Source: Chondrus crispus (Eukaryota; Rhodophyta; Florideophyceae; Gigartinales; Gigartinaceae). From it: a stretch of 64,000 nucleotides of DNA. The stretch spans positions 1,076,654 through 1,140,653 of the forward strand of contig NW_005178809.1 of the NCBI RefSeq assembly GCF_000350225.1, in the 5' to 3' direction. Within the stretch, counting starts at the first letter, position 1. Every line of letters begins with the position of its first letter. Both the position numbers and the translations under genes were made by a program. The notes under the pieces are model-generated. The model saw only the letters and a list, made by a program, of their open reading frames with translations. It had not been told where the DNA came from and did not search any database. This document shows positions 10,276 to 19,510 of the stretch, in pieces.

Positions 10276-11120
10276 ATATTTTCTCGTATCCAGTGTTTGA
10301 ACACTATGTGGAGTATCAAAATAAGAAGTGGAAAATGGAACTCATGAGCAGCAAGAAGATAGGATTTAAAAACTACCCTATTGCGCGCTATGCCACAGAT
10401 GTGACATTCCAGCAAAGTTTTCGGCCTAGTGGCAGCCTGGAGAAAGGAAAACTGTACTTTAGTGGCAAGCACAAATTATATGGGTACAAAACTGAAGTGT
10501 CGGTACTTCCGAATGGCCTCGCGCTTGGCTGCAGCGGTCACAAGCCCGGGTCGGTGTCGGATTTAAAAATATTTGAGGCGATGCTCCCTTTTCATGCGAA
10601 ACAACTTCGCAAAAGAGAAGGTGAAACTGATATGGACGATGACGGGCCTTTGTCGGATGAGTTCCTCAATTATTGGGCTGTACTGTGTGATAAAGGGTAC
10701 TATGGGGCGAAGGAGTTCTGTCGTGTGATCCATCCAACGAAAAAGCCCATTAAGGGAACACTGACACAAGCTGAGGTTTCAAATAACAGGCACATCTCAA
10801 GTGATAGAATTATAGTGGAAAAGATTTTTGGACGGCTTTGTGGGCTGTGGAATGTCATGGCGGCGAAGTGGAAATGGAGCGAGGCTGGATACGACAGTAT
10901 ATTCCGTTTGAGTGTGGGACTAGCGAACTATCATTTGCACAAGCATCCTCTACGTGCTGAGGACTCTAGAGTTTTAAAGACAATGAAGAACCGACGTTAT
11001 CATATCGCAACTCCTCAGATTCAGAAACGCCGTCAGGTGCAGAGGAGGTATCACGAGAAACGTCGTCGCAGAGTTGAAATGCAGTTCAGATCTATCCACA
11101 ACACAGACGAGTCCGACTAA
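10269..11120 (+). CDS. DDE_Tnp_4-type transposase catalytic part
   Basis: This frame, in -1 relation to the upstream HTH ORF, encodes a DDE nuclease of the PIF/Harbinger superfamily. Visible motifs are YATDVTFQQ (first Asp), YFSGKHKLYGYK, a GSVSDL block, LCDKGYYG (second Asp) and IIVEKIFGRL (catalytic Glu). The C-terminus is very basic (residues about 235-270), as expected for DNA binding. The ORF has no ATG at its beginning: the first in-frame residues after the shift are FIDIFSYP, so it needs the upstream part for translation. All three catalytic positions are present and there is no further stop, so a frameshifted product could be functional. Confidence 0.8.
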   Translation, partial: FIDIFSYPVFEHYVEYQNKKWKMELMSSKKIGFKNYPIARYATDVTFQQSFRPSGSLEKGKLYFSGKHKLYGYKTEVSVLPNGLALGCSGHKPGSVSDLKIFEAMLPFHAKQLRKREGETDMDDDGPLSDEFLNYWAVLCDKGYYGAKEFCRVIHPTKKPIKGTLTQAEVSNNRHISSDRIIVEKIFGRLCGLWNVMAAKWKWSEAGYDSIFRLSVGLANYHLHKHPLRAEDSRVLKTMKNRRYHIATPQIQKRRQVQRRYHEKRRRRVEMQFRSIHNTDESD

Positions 11121-11315
11121 CACTCGTCGTGTTGCCAGACCCGGACGCTACGCTGAACAACGTCTTTCTCTGTATCATTGCATCTCCGGGAAATGTTTCC
11201 CGATGCCCTCGTCATAAAAAATAGTGATCACCCGAACCGCATGCACTTTCGCACTTCACCTGCCCGGGGATCCCCGTTGCGACGCGGACCTTAAGGTCCG
11301 CGTACCGCTGCAGCG

Positions 11316-11777
11316 GTGCCGTCCAGAACGGCCCCACATACCGCGCCGACACATAGTCCTCCGGCAAGTGTGCTCGACGCCCTGCTCGACGTCCTGCTCG
11401 CCGACCATCGCTGCCGCGCCCTGTCCGTGCACCTCAAGAACCTCGCGTGCTACGTCCTGGCCCGCAGCGCGGAGAACCCCTCCCTCACCGCACATTCGGC
11501 CTACTTGGCAAACCGCTTCGGCGCCACGGACACCTAGCTGGCCGCCTGCACCCACCGCCCGTTCCTGGCCGCGCTCAACGCCGCTTATCGCCGCCGCAGG
11601 GACCGCGAGGAGGAGGAGGATGCCTCCGACTCGTCCACGTCGTCCGCGCCAGCCAGCTCGCCGCCCTGCCCAGATCACTGCCGCCCAACGTCCAAGGTCG
11701 ACGCCGTGCGCAAGCGCATGCGCCTGCGAGCCCAGCTCGTAGACCAGCTCGGCACCGCCCCGCGCCCGGGCGAGGAG
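11316..11777 (+). pseudogene. Unrecognised ORF broken by a stop and a solo LTR
   Basis: In one frame the DNA encodes a helical segment (ALSVHLKNLACYVLARSA), a TAG stop at 11535-11537, then in the same frame an Arg/Glu-rich and Ser-rich stretch ending LVDQLGTAPRPGEEK. The frame is then cut by an A-type solo LTR. The high GC content and uninterrupted frame on both sides of the stop suggest a former gene or exon. I do not recognise the family. Continuing across one copy of the 5-bp duplication stays open for about 35 codons after the LTR. Confidence 0.4.
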
Positions 11778-11782
11778 AAAAA

Positions 11783-12704
11783 TGTAGTTCAATGCGCCTG
11801 TCAGGCAGAGACCAAGGTCCGACGGTCCAACCCAAACTACAACTGCCAACGGCACAGCGCTACGGAGTGTTCGAAGCTCCCTGTCCTCTTTAAGCGGGTT
11901 TGCGGCCCGCAGTAGCTCGGATCCCTGATAGGGGGGCAAAGAGAAGGGCCCAGCCCGGGATCGGTAAATGGTGGTAGAGACTTGTAAAGGCAACTGCTCG
12001 ACGAGTTCGGAGGGGTGTCTAGGTAAACCTGGTCCGATGGGTCGTAAATCCAATGCTCGAAGAGCGCCTTGTACACCTTATACCCTTGATAAGGTCTTCT
12101 ACGGGGACGTCGCAACGTAGCCCGTCGGGAAAGAAGAAAACGTAGCAGCGCTACACCGTCGTACTGCCCGATGGCAAAGTACCAAAACCGGATCGGTCGC
12201 AACCAGATTCCGATGGAACCAACGCTGAGAAAAGCACCACTGGTGTACCAACACAGAAGCCCGTTGGCTAATGACGTCACGTTGCGGATCGCAATCGTAC
12301 AAGGTGCGACCAACTCAAGATTAAGGGAAATTAGGATAGGGAAGTAAAGGAAAATTGATAAGGAAAAAGGGGACCACCGAGAGCAAAGGATACCGTATGC
12401 TAGAGTAGAAGGGAATGTCTTGTAAAAGACGGACTTCGACCAAGGCGATATCAAACTCAGGCAACTCGGGTTACCTTTACTGACTCGTGAGCCAGAGGGC
12501 TAAGGTATATATCGCCCCGCCGGAGCCACTACAGTAGCTCTCGGCGCTAGATCCTAAATCTAATCTAATGTTAGATAATTAATTTGTAACTAAATTAAAA
12601 TAATTTATTAAAATAATAGTGTGAAACGAATCACACTGAAGTCCCCCAATCCGGACTACAGTACCCCCCTGATGTCCCTTTCCCAGGCCGGGTATTGCAC
12701 TACA
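11783..12704 (-). mobile_element. Solo LTR, gypsy family A
   Basis: The LTR runs from TGTAGTTCAAT to ATTGCACTACA with a perfect 5-bp target duplication AAAAA (11778-11782 and 12705-12709). It contains the TATATA region near 12507. It resembles the LTR fragment at 48367-49167 more than the A1 LTRs (for example CCAAGGTCCGACGGTCC near its start). It has lost the CACGTG core found in its relatives. No internal element DNA remains. Confidence 0.92.
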
Positions 12705-12754
12705 AAAAAGCTCCCCATCATGGCCCGCGTGCTGTCATCGTCGCCGAAGATTAA

Positions 12755-13657
12755 GAGATCGCTGTCAAGACGCACCCCGTCCCTGTCGAGACGGAGGAGG
12801 AGGCTCGAAGCAGGTTGTACGTGGGATTGGAGGACGGCGTGCTGGAGGATGAGGATGACTTTGTCGAGGAGCCGGCGACCATTTCCGACATATTGCCGAC
12901 GAGGGAGACGCCGTATAAACTGGGGTTGCTAAAGTTTCAGCGCGGCGTCCGGGGCTTGGCACTCGAGGATGGCGAACAGAACGCCGTGATGGAGAGGCGC
13001 GCGTTGAGACCCATGTTCGGTGAGGCCGGTCATGATGGGGAGATGCGGCGGGATGCCGAGTTGCCAGAGCAGCTGTGTAGCGTGAGGGGCTTGTTCCAGC
13101 AGACCGCCTACGATTTCGAGGGGACGGAGCCCAGCTTTTCGGACATGGGTGACAACCCAAAAGTGGCCGAGGTGCCCGGCTTGAACGCAATTGCAACTGT
13201 CGGCGATGATGAGTATGGCTTTGACGACGTGGACGAGGAGGACGAAGAAGAAGGCGACGAAGCACTATACGAGCAGCTTCAGAAACATGGTGAAATGATC
13301 GACGCTGCCGAGGAGGATCAGCGGTACTTTGACGAGCAGAGTGACCACTACGCATTCGACGAATCCGTGTTCACCGAGCGAGAAGTGGCCGTGCTTCTCC
13401 TCGCCCACGACATCGCACGCGCCTCGAAACGGAACTCTGCGCGGATGGCAAAGTGTCCAGACGCCCCTCCAGGGCCTCTGCTGACGGCGGCAACCGCTGC
13501 GCGTATCCAGGACCTGTTCAAGTCGGACGCGATCATGGAAATCGTTTCCGTCGTCGCTGTGTTTCACATGCTCCAGCGGTGTACCGTGTGCTTCCCGTAC
13601 CGCGCAGAGGGCGAGTCGCTCGAGGCGCCAGGTCGCCGTAGCGCGCGACGGAGGTGA
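12755..13657 (+). CDS. Acidic ORF of unknown function, probably partial
   Basis: The frame opens after a TAA at 12752-12754. It encodes an acidic protein with a run of Glu/Asp (DDVDEEDEEEGDEALYEQ) in the middle and two possible amphipathic helices toward the end. No in-frame ATG occurs in its first part, so it may be an internal exon or a frame shifted from the upstream ORF that ended at the solo LTR. The last 40 codons overlap, antisense, a kinase-like fragment, so its true 3' end is doubtful. I do not recognise the family. Confidence 0.35.
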   Translation, partial: EIAVKTHPVPVETEEEARSRLYVGLEDGVLEDEDDFVEEPATISDILPTRETPYKLGLLKFQRGVRGLALEDGEQNAVMERRALRPMFGEAGHDGEMRRDAELPEQLCSVRGLFQQTAYDFEGTEPSFSDMGDNPKVAEVPGLNAIATVGDDEYGFDDVDEEDEEEGDEALYEQLQKHGEMIDAAEEDQRYFDEQSDHYAFDESVFTEREVAVLLLAHDIARASKRNSARMAKCPDAPPGPLLTAATAARIQDLFKSDAIMEIVSVVAVFHMLQRCTVCFPYRAEGESLEAPGRRSARRR

Positions 13658-13829
13658 CGAGGTACAGATGCGTGCGGGTCTCGAAGGCGTCGACGAGCGG
13701 GTAGACGAAGACGGTGCGGGCGCGCGCGAAGCGCGCCCGCTCGCGGCGCTCCTCGAGCAGGCGTGCGACGCAGCTGGGCGACGCGAGGACGATGGCCTTG
13801 GGCAGGGCCTTGAGCGGGAAGAGCGCCAA
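13600..13829 (-). pseudogene. AGC-type protein kinase N-lobe fragment
   Basis: On the minus strand a short frame reads like the N-lobe of an AGC-family serine/threonine kinase. It has an FPLKALPKA segment (the VAIK-lysine region in relatives), then LLEERRERARF (alpha-C region with its Glu), then VYPLVDAFETRTHLYLV (beta-4/beta-5) and a GDL ending. The glycine loop and the whole C-lobe with HRD and DFG are not visible, so this is a decayed fragment. The assignment rests on pattern only. Confidence 0.4.
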
Positions 13830-13840
13830 AGCGGCGGCGC

Positions 13841-14582
13841 ACTAGGCGCACGATCGATGTGGCGCCCCAGCGGGCGCAGCAGGACGTAGACGGAAAGTTT
13901 CTTTGACAGGCGCCAGATGGCGGCCAGCGCGTGCCGCGGGAATAGGTCTCGCGCCGACGCGCGCGCTGCGGAATTACAGGCGGAGGGACGGCTGGGACGG
14001 GAGCGGGAGCGACCGGAATGCGCGCCCAGCGCGGTCGGCGTTGCCGTCAGCGGGAACGGCGGTAGGGGCGGCAGGTGCACGAACAGGCCGTGTAGAGAGA
14101 GGGTGCGCGGGAGAAGGGAGAAGGGAAGCAGCGAGACGCGAGCAGTGAAGGTCTGCGGCGTCCTCAGCACGTAGAGGATGATTGTGCAATTGAAATTCGT
14201 CAGTCCCACACATAAACGGACTGGGGACTTGGTAGTGCGGAGGGGTGTGGGGCGCTGGCGGAGGGGGGTGGAACTGAGGGTAACTGGGGCTGGAAGTGGG
14301 CAGGGGGAGGAGGGGCCTAGCCAAGGATTCGCTCTCGCAGAAGAATTTTGGAAAAGACGATCGAGAGGTTGTGGAACGGTTGTGGAACGGTACAATTGCG
14401 ATATCAGTTTACAGTTGCCCAAATTTTAATTTATCATAACGGTTTTTACGAAAAGACTATGGATGGCCAATGATTATCGAGAGACTTCGTAAAGACCAAG
14501 TACATACATCTTTTATCTTTGTTCTGCACGTAACGTAAATCTTGCTGCACGCGGCGAGTATCTGCGTTTGAGATCTAATGGG
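13841..14582. other. GC-rich region without supported gene
   Basis: Long minus-strand frames here are low-complexity (Arg/Ala/Pro/Ser) and look like products of GC-rich DNA rather than genes. Part may be upstream sequence of the kinase-like fragment. Confidence 0.35.
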
Positions 14583-14662
14583 TGTGATTACATCCAGACG
14601 ACAGTACAGCACAGCACAGTAAATAAGACATAGCCAATAGGGCATACCGTAGTCGCGACTCA
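14583..14662 (+). repeat. Copia 5' LTR (short form)
   Basis: It starts TGTGATTACATCCAGACGAC and ends CGCGACTCA. The 3' LTR matches it closely from ACATCCAGACGAC to the end, but has an extra 69 bp or so bounded by two ACATCCAGA copies. The 5' LTR therefore lost, or the 3' LTR gained, that block. Confidence 0.75.
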
Positions 14663-14912
14663 ATAAAGTATCCGACTGCCACCCGCTCCCTCGGGGATCG
14701 AAGGGTATCGGAGTTCACGGAACCACAGGTTATGGGCACCACGAACCACTGAGCACAATCCGTCGCACCCAACCCCGCACACAGAAGACGTTAAACATAA
14801 ACAGCGCAACAAAACAAACCGAACTGCACAATCGCACAAGACCATCCAGCGACCTCCTCCGACTCGTCACACCAACAAACCACAAGCAGATCACCAGCCA
14901 AGACATCTCGAA

Positions 14913-17900
14913 ATGAGCGAGAAAACCAGCATGTCCCAGGGATGCCTCCCACTACTCACCCTCTCCAATTTCTCTTACTGGTATGATGCACTACAACTAC
15001 ATGCAAGAACGATCGACGCACAAGACCATCTCAACCAAACGATAATCCAAACGACCGATCCAACGCAAAGGAAGATGCAACAAAACAAGCAAGATCAACT
15101 CACAACGGCCATCATGCAAAGCCTCAGTGAGAGTGTCGTGAGACTGCTACCACAACATGTCTTTAGATATGACCCGCAAAGAATCTGCCGTATACTGAAA
15201 GACGTAGTTGACACCAGCTCCATCGAGAACCACGAACTCTTGGATGCCGAGGGCCGCAACCTCCACTACAAATCAGGACAAGAGCTCAAAGAATACGTCA
15301 ACGGACACAGAGACATACGTTACAGAATGCAGGTCTCTGGTTATCCAAACATCGACAGTGAACGCACCACGGTCCGATACATGGTACAAGGGCGGGCGCA
15401 AAACCCGGACATGCACACACTAGCCATAATGATGGCATGCACACCCCCAGACACCATCGGTGAGTTCACGAATCAAGTCCAACAAGCGCAACTGATCCAA
15501 GCGCAGGCACACACACACCAGGCTCAGCCACCCGATGCACCACACACAAAATGGGATAAATACCCAGAGACCCGCAGACTGCAAAGCACCACCAAGCCGA
15601 GAAACACACAGAGACACTACGACAGACCACAAGGCCACAAAGGCACCTGGTGTCACATCCATGGCATTTTCACGCACAGCACTGAAAAATGCTTCGCACG
15701 GAGACAGTACACCACACCACGCAAAGCACACAAGAACACAGCCACAGCGTCCAACAAGGGCAACCACGAGCAAAGCGCCGAACAACGCGAAGTGAATGAG
15801 CTCCGCGAACGCCTCCAAATATTGGAAGACGCAATTACAGAGCAACAGGACACGTTCGAAGGTAAGGACACATACATATTAGACTCCGGTGCACAACCAA
15901 CGCATACCGCTACACCCCACGCGAGCATGCATCCCACCACCGGTACACTGACACAGACTGCCACTGGCCAACGCGTACGCATCAAACACTCCGGCAACAT
16001 TGGGATACAGACGAAGAATAACAAGATCCGTATACCAGCTGTCCACACACCGGAAATTCAACAAAATCTCCTCTCGGTACACGACCTGACTGCACACGGT
16101 CATGTCACATTCACAAGAACACACGCACGACTGCATGCACCTACCCAGATACCAACAGCCGTACTAACGGCACCCTACTCGAAAGGACAATATAGATTCA
16201 CAAGTGAGACACAGCCAACCGCCAAAGGGGCACGTACGTACCCAAGTAAGAAAAGAACGATAAAAACGAAGACAACTTCCCAAAAAACAAAAACAAAACA
16301 ACCAGCACCCACAAAAAGGCATACACACAGCATCTCGTACTCGGGAACAACCAAAAGCAAACCTACACTGCGCACCACAACAGCACCCCAAAACACAGAA
16401 GCGAAACGGAACGCCACACAACAGCTCATGCACGAGTGGCACCTCAAATTGGGCCATGCCTACCCGAAAACCATATCCATAATGTCCAAGAACGGCCTCT
16501 TGCCACCCCTACCGAAAGGTCTAACAGACAACAGCGCACAGATAACCTGCAGTGGCTGTATTGACGGCAAAACGACAGCCAGACCCCACAGGAGAACCAA
16601 GCACCACGCCGCAAAAGGAGACAGCCTCTCATCGGACGTATGCGGACCCATAAAGCTGCCATCCACACACAACGCTAATTATTTCATAACAATAATGGAC
16701 ACGGCAACACGGCACCTATGGGTATACTGTCTCAACAACAGAGCACAAGTCCCGACGACAATCATCAACGCCATTGAGCACATCGCCGCCCAGAACGAGC
16801 GATACCCGCGACTCTTGGTAACCGACAATGCGAAAGAGTACCTCGCCAAATCAGTACAAGAAGAGCTCAAAAAGAGAGGAATTCACTTTCGCCCGACTAC
16901 CCCGTACACTCCTCAGGAGAATGCGCTGGCAGAAACGATAAACCGCACGCTGATGGAGAAGGTGAGAGCGACACTGTCGCACAGCCAACTCCCAGATGCA
17001 CATTGGCAGGACGCACTCTACGACGCCGTATTTAAATACAACGTAACATACCATCACGGACGGAAAAGCATCCCGCATACAGCATGGCATGGCACCGCAC
17101 CGCAAATGCGGAAAATGTTCACATTTGGACAAGTAGGCTACACGCCGATTCTCAAGCCCAACGCCCCGAAGCTGCAACAAAAGGCCACCCCAATAAGATA
17201 CATGTCCGGAATAGACAACACACACATCTGTGTGCAACACATTGTCACACGCAAATACACAAAAATGCGTGCAGACAATTTCCGTCCGTACCACCAACAC
17301 AGGGAACCCTGCACGACCACGACAAAAGCCATCGCAACTCGCACACAGCCCCGACGAAGCCAATCGCAAATGACACAAAACACAAAGAAGAAAACCAAGC
17401 ACAACCGCAAGCACGCCACGCGCACAATGCCCACAAAAATCGGCAGAACAACCACACCGCCGAAGACACTGAAACAAGCGCGACTGTACCCCGACCCGCA
17501 CAAATGGAGCATAGCGCACGACGCAGAATTGGAGCAAATAGAAGACATGAAGCCGATAGACTGGGCATCACAGAAACCCAACCACGCACGCACAGCCATC
17601 ATCCCGACCACCATGACCTACCGATACAAACATGGACAAGGGCAAGGGACCACAACAAGGAAAGCGCGATGCTGGATACGAGGAGACCGCATGAAACCCC
17701 ACGAGCACTACGATCCCGAAAAAACGGCCACGTACATGGCAGACCGCACCACGATCAGAACGCTATTCGCCATAGCAGCCTCCATGAATATGAACATCGA
17801 GCATTTCGATATCACTGGTGCATATTTGCATGAGAAATACCAACACGAAAACCGAGTATACGTGTGGCAGCCTCAACGCTTCGATGGCACGTACAAACAC

Positions 17901-18908
17901 AAAAGCACACATGGCGAGCTGAAAGACAACTTATACGGGACTCCACCGGCAGCCAATATATACAGTACAGAGCTGCACCATCACCTCAAACGCCATGGTT
18001 ACAAACAAATGAGATCGGACACCTCACTGTTCACAAAAAAGCAAAAAGGGCACACCATACTCGTAGGTATTAGCATGGACGACTTCCTCCCAGTTGCTAC
18101 CAGCCAAGTCCTCATCAATGACCTATACACAATCCTCCAAAAAAAGTACAAGGTCAAGAGAATGCGGCGGCCAAGCAAGTGCCTCAACTCGATAATAAGG
18201 TACAGCCAGGAAGGAATACACCTGTCCCAACCAGAGCACATCAACAACGTTGTGGACCTCCTTTCCCAGCAAGAGTGCAACACCAAGAGCACCCCCTATC
18301 TGGACGGTATCAACATGGATCCCCCAGCAGAAGGCGAAGAAAAATGTGAAGAAATCGCCGCGACACACGAAAAAGCTGTCGGAGAAATCCGATATATCGC
18401 GGACAGCACCCGCCCCGACCTAGCATTCGCCACCACTGCCCTCACCCGAGCACTCAAGAAACCAACACGCAGACACTGGAAACTTGTACAGAGGCTTGCA
18501 CAATACCTAAGAGCAACGAAGAACGAAGGCATACTCATGTCATCAAACAAGGAAACAGGAGTGACAGTCAACGCGTACTCCGACGCGGACTACGCGAACT
18601 ACCAAACCACCAGGAAGTCAATTACAGGGATGCTAACCATGGTCAACGGTGCCCCCGCACAATGGCTGGCGAAGCAGCAGCCAGTTGTGGCGAAGAGCAC
18701 CTGCGAGGCAGAGTACATAGCAGCGGCTGAAGCTGCCACACTCACAACATGGCTGCAAAAATTGATCATAGAAACGGGGATCACAAGCGCCCGCCCCACC
18801 ATGCACGTCGACAATACCGCCGCGGCCCAAATGGCGAAAAGACTGGGCGCCACACGCCGCCGCAAGTGCATAGACGTCCGCTACCACTACCTCCACGACA
18901 TCGTATAA
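14913..18908 (+). CDS. Copia Gag-Pol polyprotein
   Basis: The product has 1331 residues. Gag covers about residues 1-250, ending in a CHIHG...HSTEKC zinc-knuckle-like motif. The protease has YILDSGA (about residue 323), and the pre-integrase segment has EWHLKLGHAYPK and CSGC. The integrase catalytic triad is in SSDVCGP, LLVTDNAKEY and ENALAETINR. RT motifs are HFDITGAYLH and SMDDFLP, the latter a departure from the usual YVDD but with both Asp kept. RNase H has YSDADYA, RKSITG and KSTCEAEYIA. A TAA at 18906-18908 stops it just after YHYLHDIV. The same frame continues with the usual copia ending (ADILTRPLK), so this is a premature stop. The protein is unusually rich in Thr, His, Gln and Lys. 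Confidence 0.9.
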   Translation: MSEKTSMSQGCLPLLTLSNFSYWYDALQLHARTIDAQDHLNQTIIQTTDPTQRKMQQNKQDQLTTAIMQSLSESVVRLLPQHVFRYDPQRICRILKDVVDTSSIENHELLDAEGRNLHYKSGQELKEYVNGHRDIRYRMQVSGYPNIDSERTTVRYMVQGRAQNPDMHTLAIMMACTPPDTIGEFTNQVQQAQLIQAQAHTHQAQPPDAPHTKWDKYPETRRLQSTTKPRNTQRHYDRPQGHKGTWCHIHGIFTHSTEKCFARRQYTTPRKAHKNTATASNKGNHEQSAEQREVNELRERLQILEDAITEQQDTFEGKDTYILDSGAQPTHTATPHASMHPTTGTLTQTATGQRVRIKHSGNIGIQTKNNKIRIPAVHTPEIQQNLLSVHDLTAHGHVTFTRTHARLHAPTQIPTAVLTAPYSKGQYRFTSETQPTAKGARTYPSKKRTIKTKTTSQKTKTKQPAPTKRHTHSISYSGTTKSKPTLRTTTAPQNTEAKRNATQQLMHEWHLKLGHAYPKTISIMSKNGLLPPLPKGLTDNSAQITCSGCIDGKTTARPHRRTKHHAAKGDSLSSDVCGPIKLPSTHNANYFITIMDTATRHLWVYCLNNRAQVPTTIINAIEHIAAQNERYPRLLVTDNAKEYLAKSVQEELKKRGIHFRPTTPYTPQENALAETINRTLMEKVRATLSHSQLPDAHWQDALYDAVFKYNVTYHHGRKSIPHTAWHGTAPQMRKMFTFGQVGYTPILKPNAPKLQQKATPIRYMSGIDNTHICVQHIVTRKYTKMRADNFRPYHQHREPCTTTTKAIATRTQPRRSQSQMTQNTKKKTKHNRKHATRTMPTKIGRTTTPPKTLKQARLYPDPHKWSIAHDAELEQIEDMKPIDWASQKPNHARTAIIPTTMTYRYKHGQGQGTTTRKARCWIRGDRMKPHEHYDPEKTATYMADRTTIRTLFAIAASMNMNIEHFDITGAYLHEKYQHENRVYVWQPQRFDGTYKHKSTHGELKDNLYGTPPAANIYSTELHHHLKRHGYKQMRSDTSLFTKKQKGHTILVGISMDDFLPVATSQVLINDLYTILQKKYKVKRMRRPSKCLNSIIRYSQEGIHLSQPEHINNVVDLLSQQECNTKSTPYLDGINMDPPAEGEEKCEEIAATHEKAVGEIRYIADSTRPDLAFATTALTRALKKPTRRHWKLVQRLAQYLRATKNEGILMSSNKETGVTVNAYSDADYANYQTTRKSITGMLTMVNGAPAQWLAKQQPVVAKSTCEAEYIAAAEAATLTTWLQKLIIETGITSARPTMHVDNTAAAQMAKRLGATRRRKCIDVRYHYLHDIV

Positions 18909-19049
18909 AAGGGAGAAATCACAATTCGCAGAATCCCCACGACGGAGCAGTACGCCGACATCCTAACAAGACCGCTCAAGGCAACGCTGTACAAGCGGCC
19001 TACCACCCCCCCTACCCCACAACAACTCGCGCCTCCCACCACTTGCGTC
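18909..19049 (+). pseudogene. Read-through tail of copia RNase H
   Basis: In frame with the polyprotein after its TAA, the DNA encodes GEITIRRIPTTEQYADILTR and a Pro/Thr-rich tail, the standard copia C-terminus. It would be translated only by stop read-through. Confidence 0.75.
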
Positions 19050-19057
19050 AGGGGGAG
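19050..19057 (+). other. Copia polypurine tract
   Basis: AGGGGGAG directly precedes the 3' LTR, the expected position for the plus-strand primer. Confidence 0.7.
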
Positions 19058-19206
19058 TGTGGTCACATCCAGAAAAACAAAAGCGACGCTCGGACGGAGT
19101 GCGCGAGACGCACACTGCAACACAACAGTGGTTACATCCAGACGACAGTACAGCACACCACAGTAAATAAGACATAGCCAATAGGGCATACCGTACTCGC
19201 CACTCA
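19058..19206 (+). repeat. Copia 3' LTR (long form)
   Basis: It begins TGTGGTCACATCCAG and ends CGCCACTCA. Compared with the 5' LTR it has about 69 extra bp between two ACATCCAGA repeats. Confidence 0.7.
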
Positions 19207-19510
19207 GGGCCTTTCTTAACCTTTGCGCGTGGGCGTGCGTGCGTGAGCGTGCCCTCCTTTTACTAAAACTTAACGTCTGAAAAAATTAATGCCCAAATCC
19301 GCGCGCCGTGTCATGCCAAGCCAAGCGCCGTGTGCTCTGTTGACGGATCGACTATCGTGGGGAGCTATTATGTGCCGATCGCCGTCGTTCATGGCAGGCC
19401 CAAGACCATCCCTGCATGCAGACTAGCCATCGTAGCTCTCCATGGCATCCCGTGTCCTAAATCCCGTCTAACTATCATCTCTTAAGCTCCCATTTCATGT
19501 TCTCGCCAGG
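19207..19510. other. Leader of Harbinger element, no gene seen
   Basis: Short region before the transposase frame. It likely contains the transposon's left end; no terminal inverted repeat was recognised. Confidence 0.35.

Larger units (their letters stand above)
14583..19206 (+). mobile_element. Nearly intact Ty1/copia retrotransposon
   Basis: The element has a short 5' LTR (14583-14662), one long gag-pol ORF, a purine tract and a longer 3' LTR (19058-19206). Domain order protease, integrase, RT, RNase H is the copia order. A single TAA truncates the end of RNase H. The flanks (AATGG and GGGCC) do not match, so no target duplication is visible. The coding strand is strikingly rich in A and C. 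Confidence 0.88.

Noticed and set aside
11224-11742. 172-residue Pro/Arg/Ser frame
   Set aside because: Out of frame with the more protein-like frame at 11316 and of low complexity.
13265-14422. 385-residue minus-strand frame
   Set aside because: Low-complexity Arg/Ser/Pro translation of GC-rich DNA; only the shorter frame at 13600-13829 shows kinase-like pattern.
15420-18896. Many minus-strand frames of 80-230 residues
   Set aside because: Cys/Val/Trp-rich shadows of the A+C-rich copia polyprotein on the other strand.
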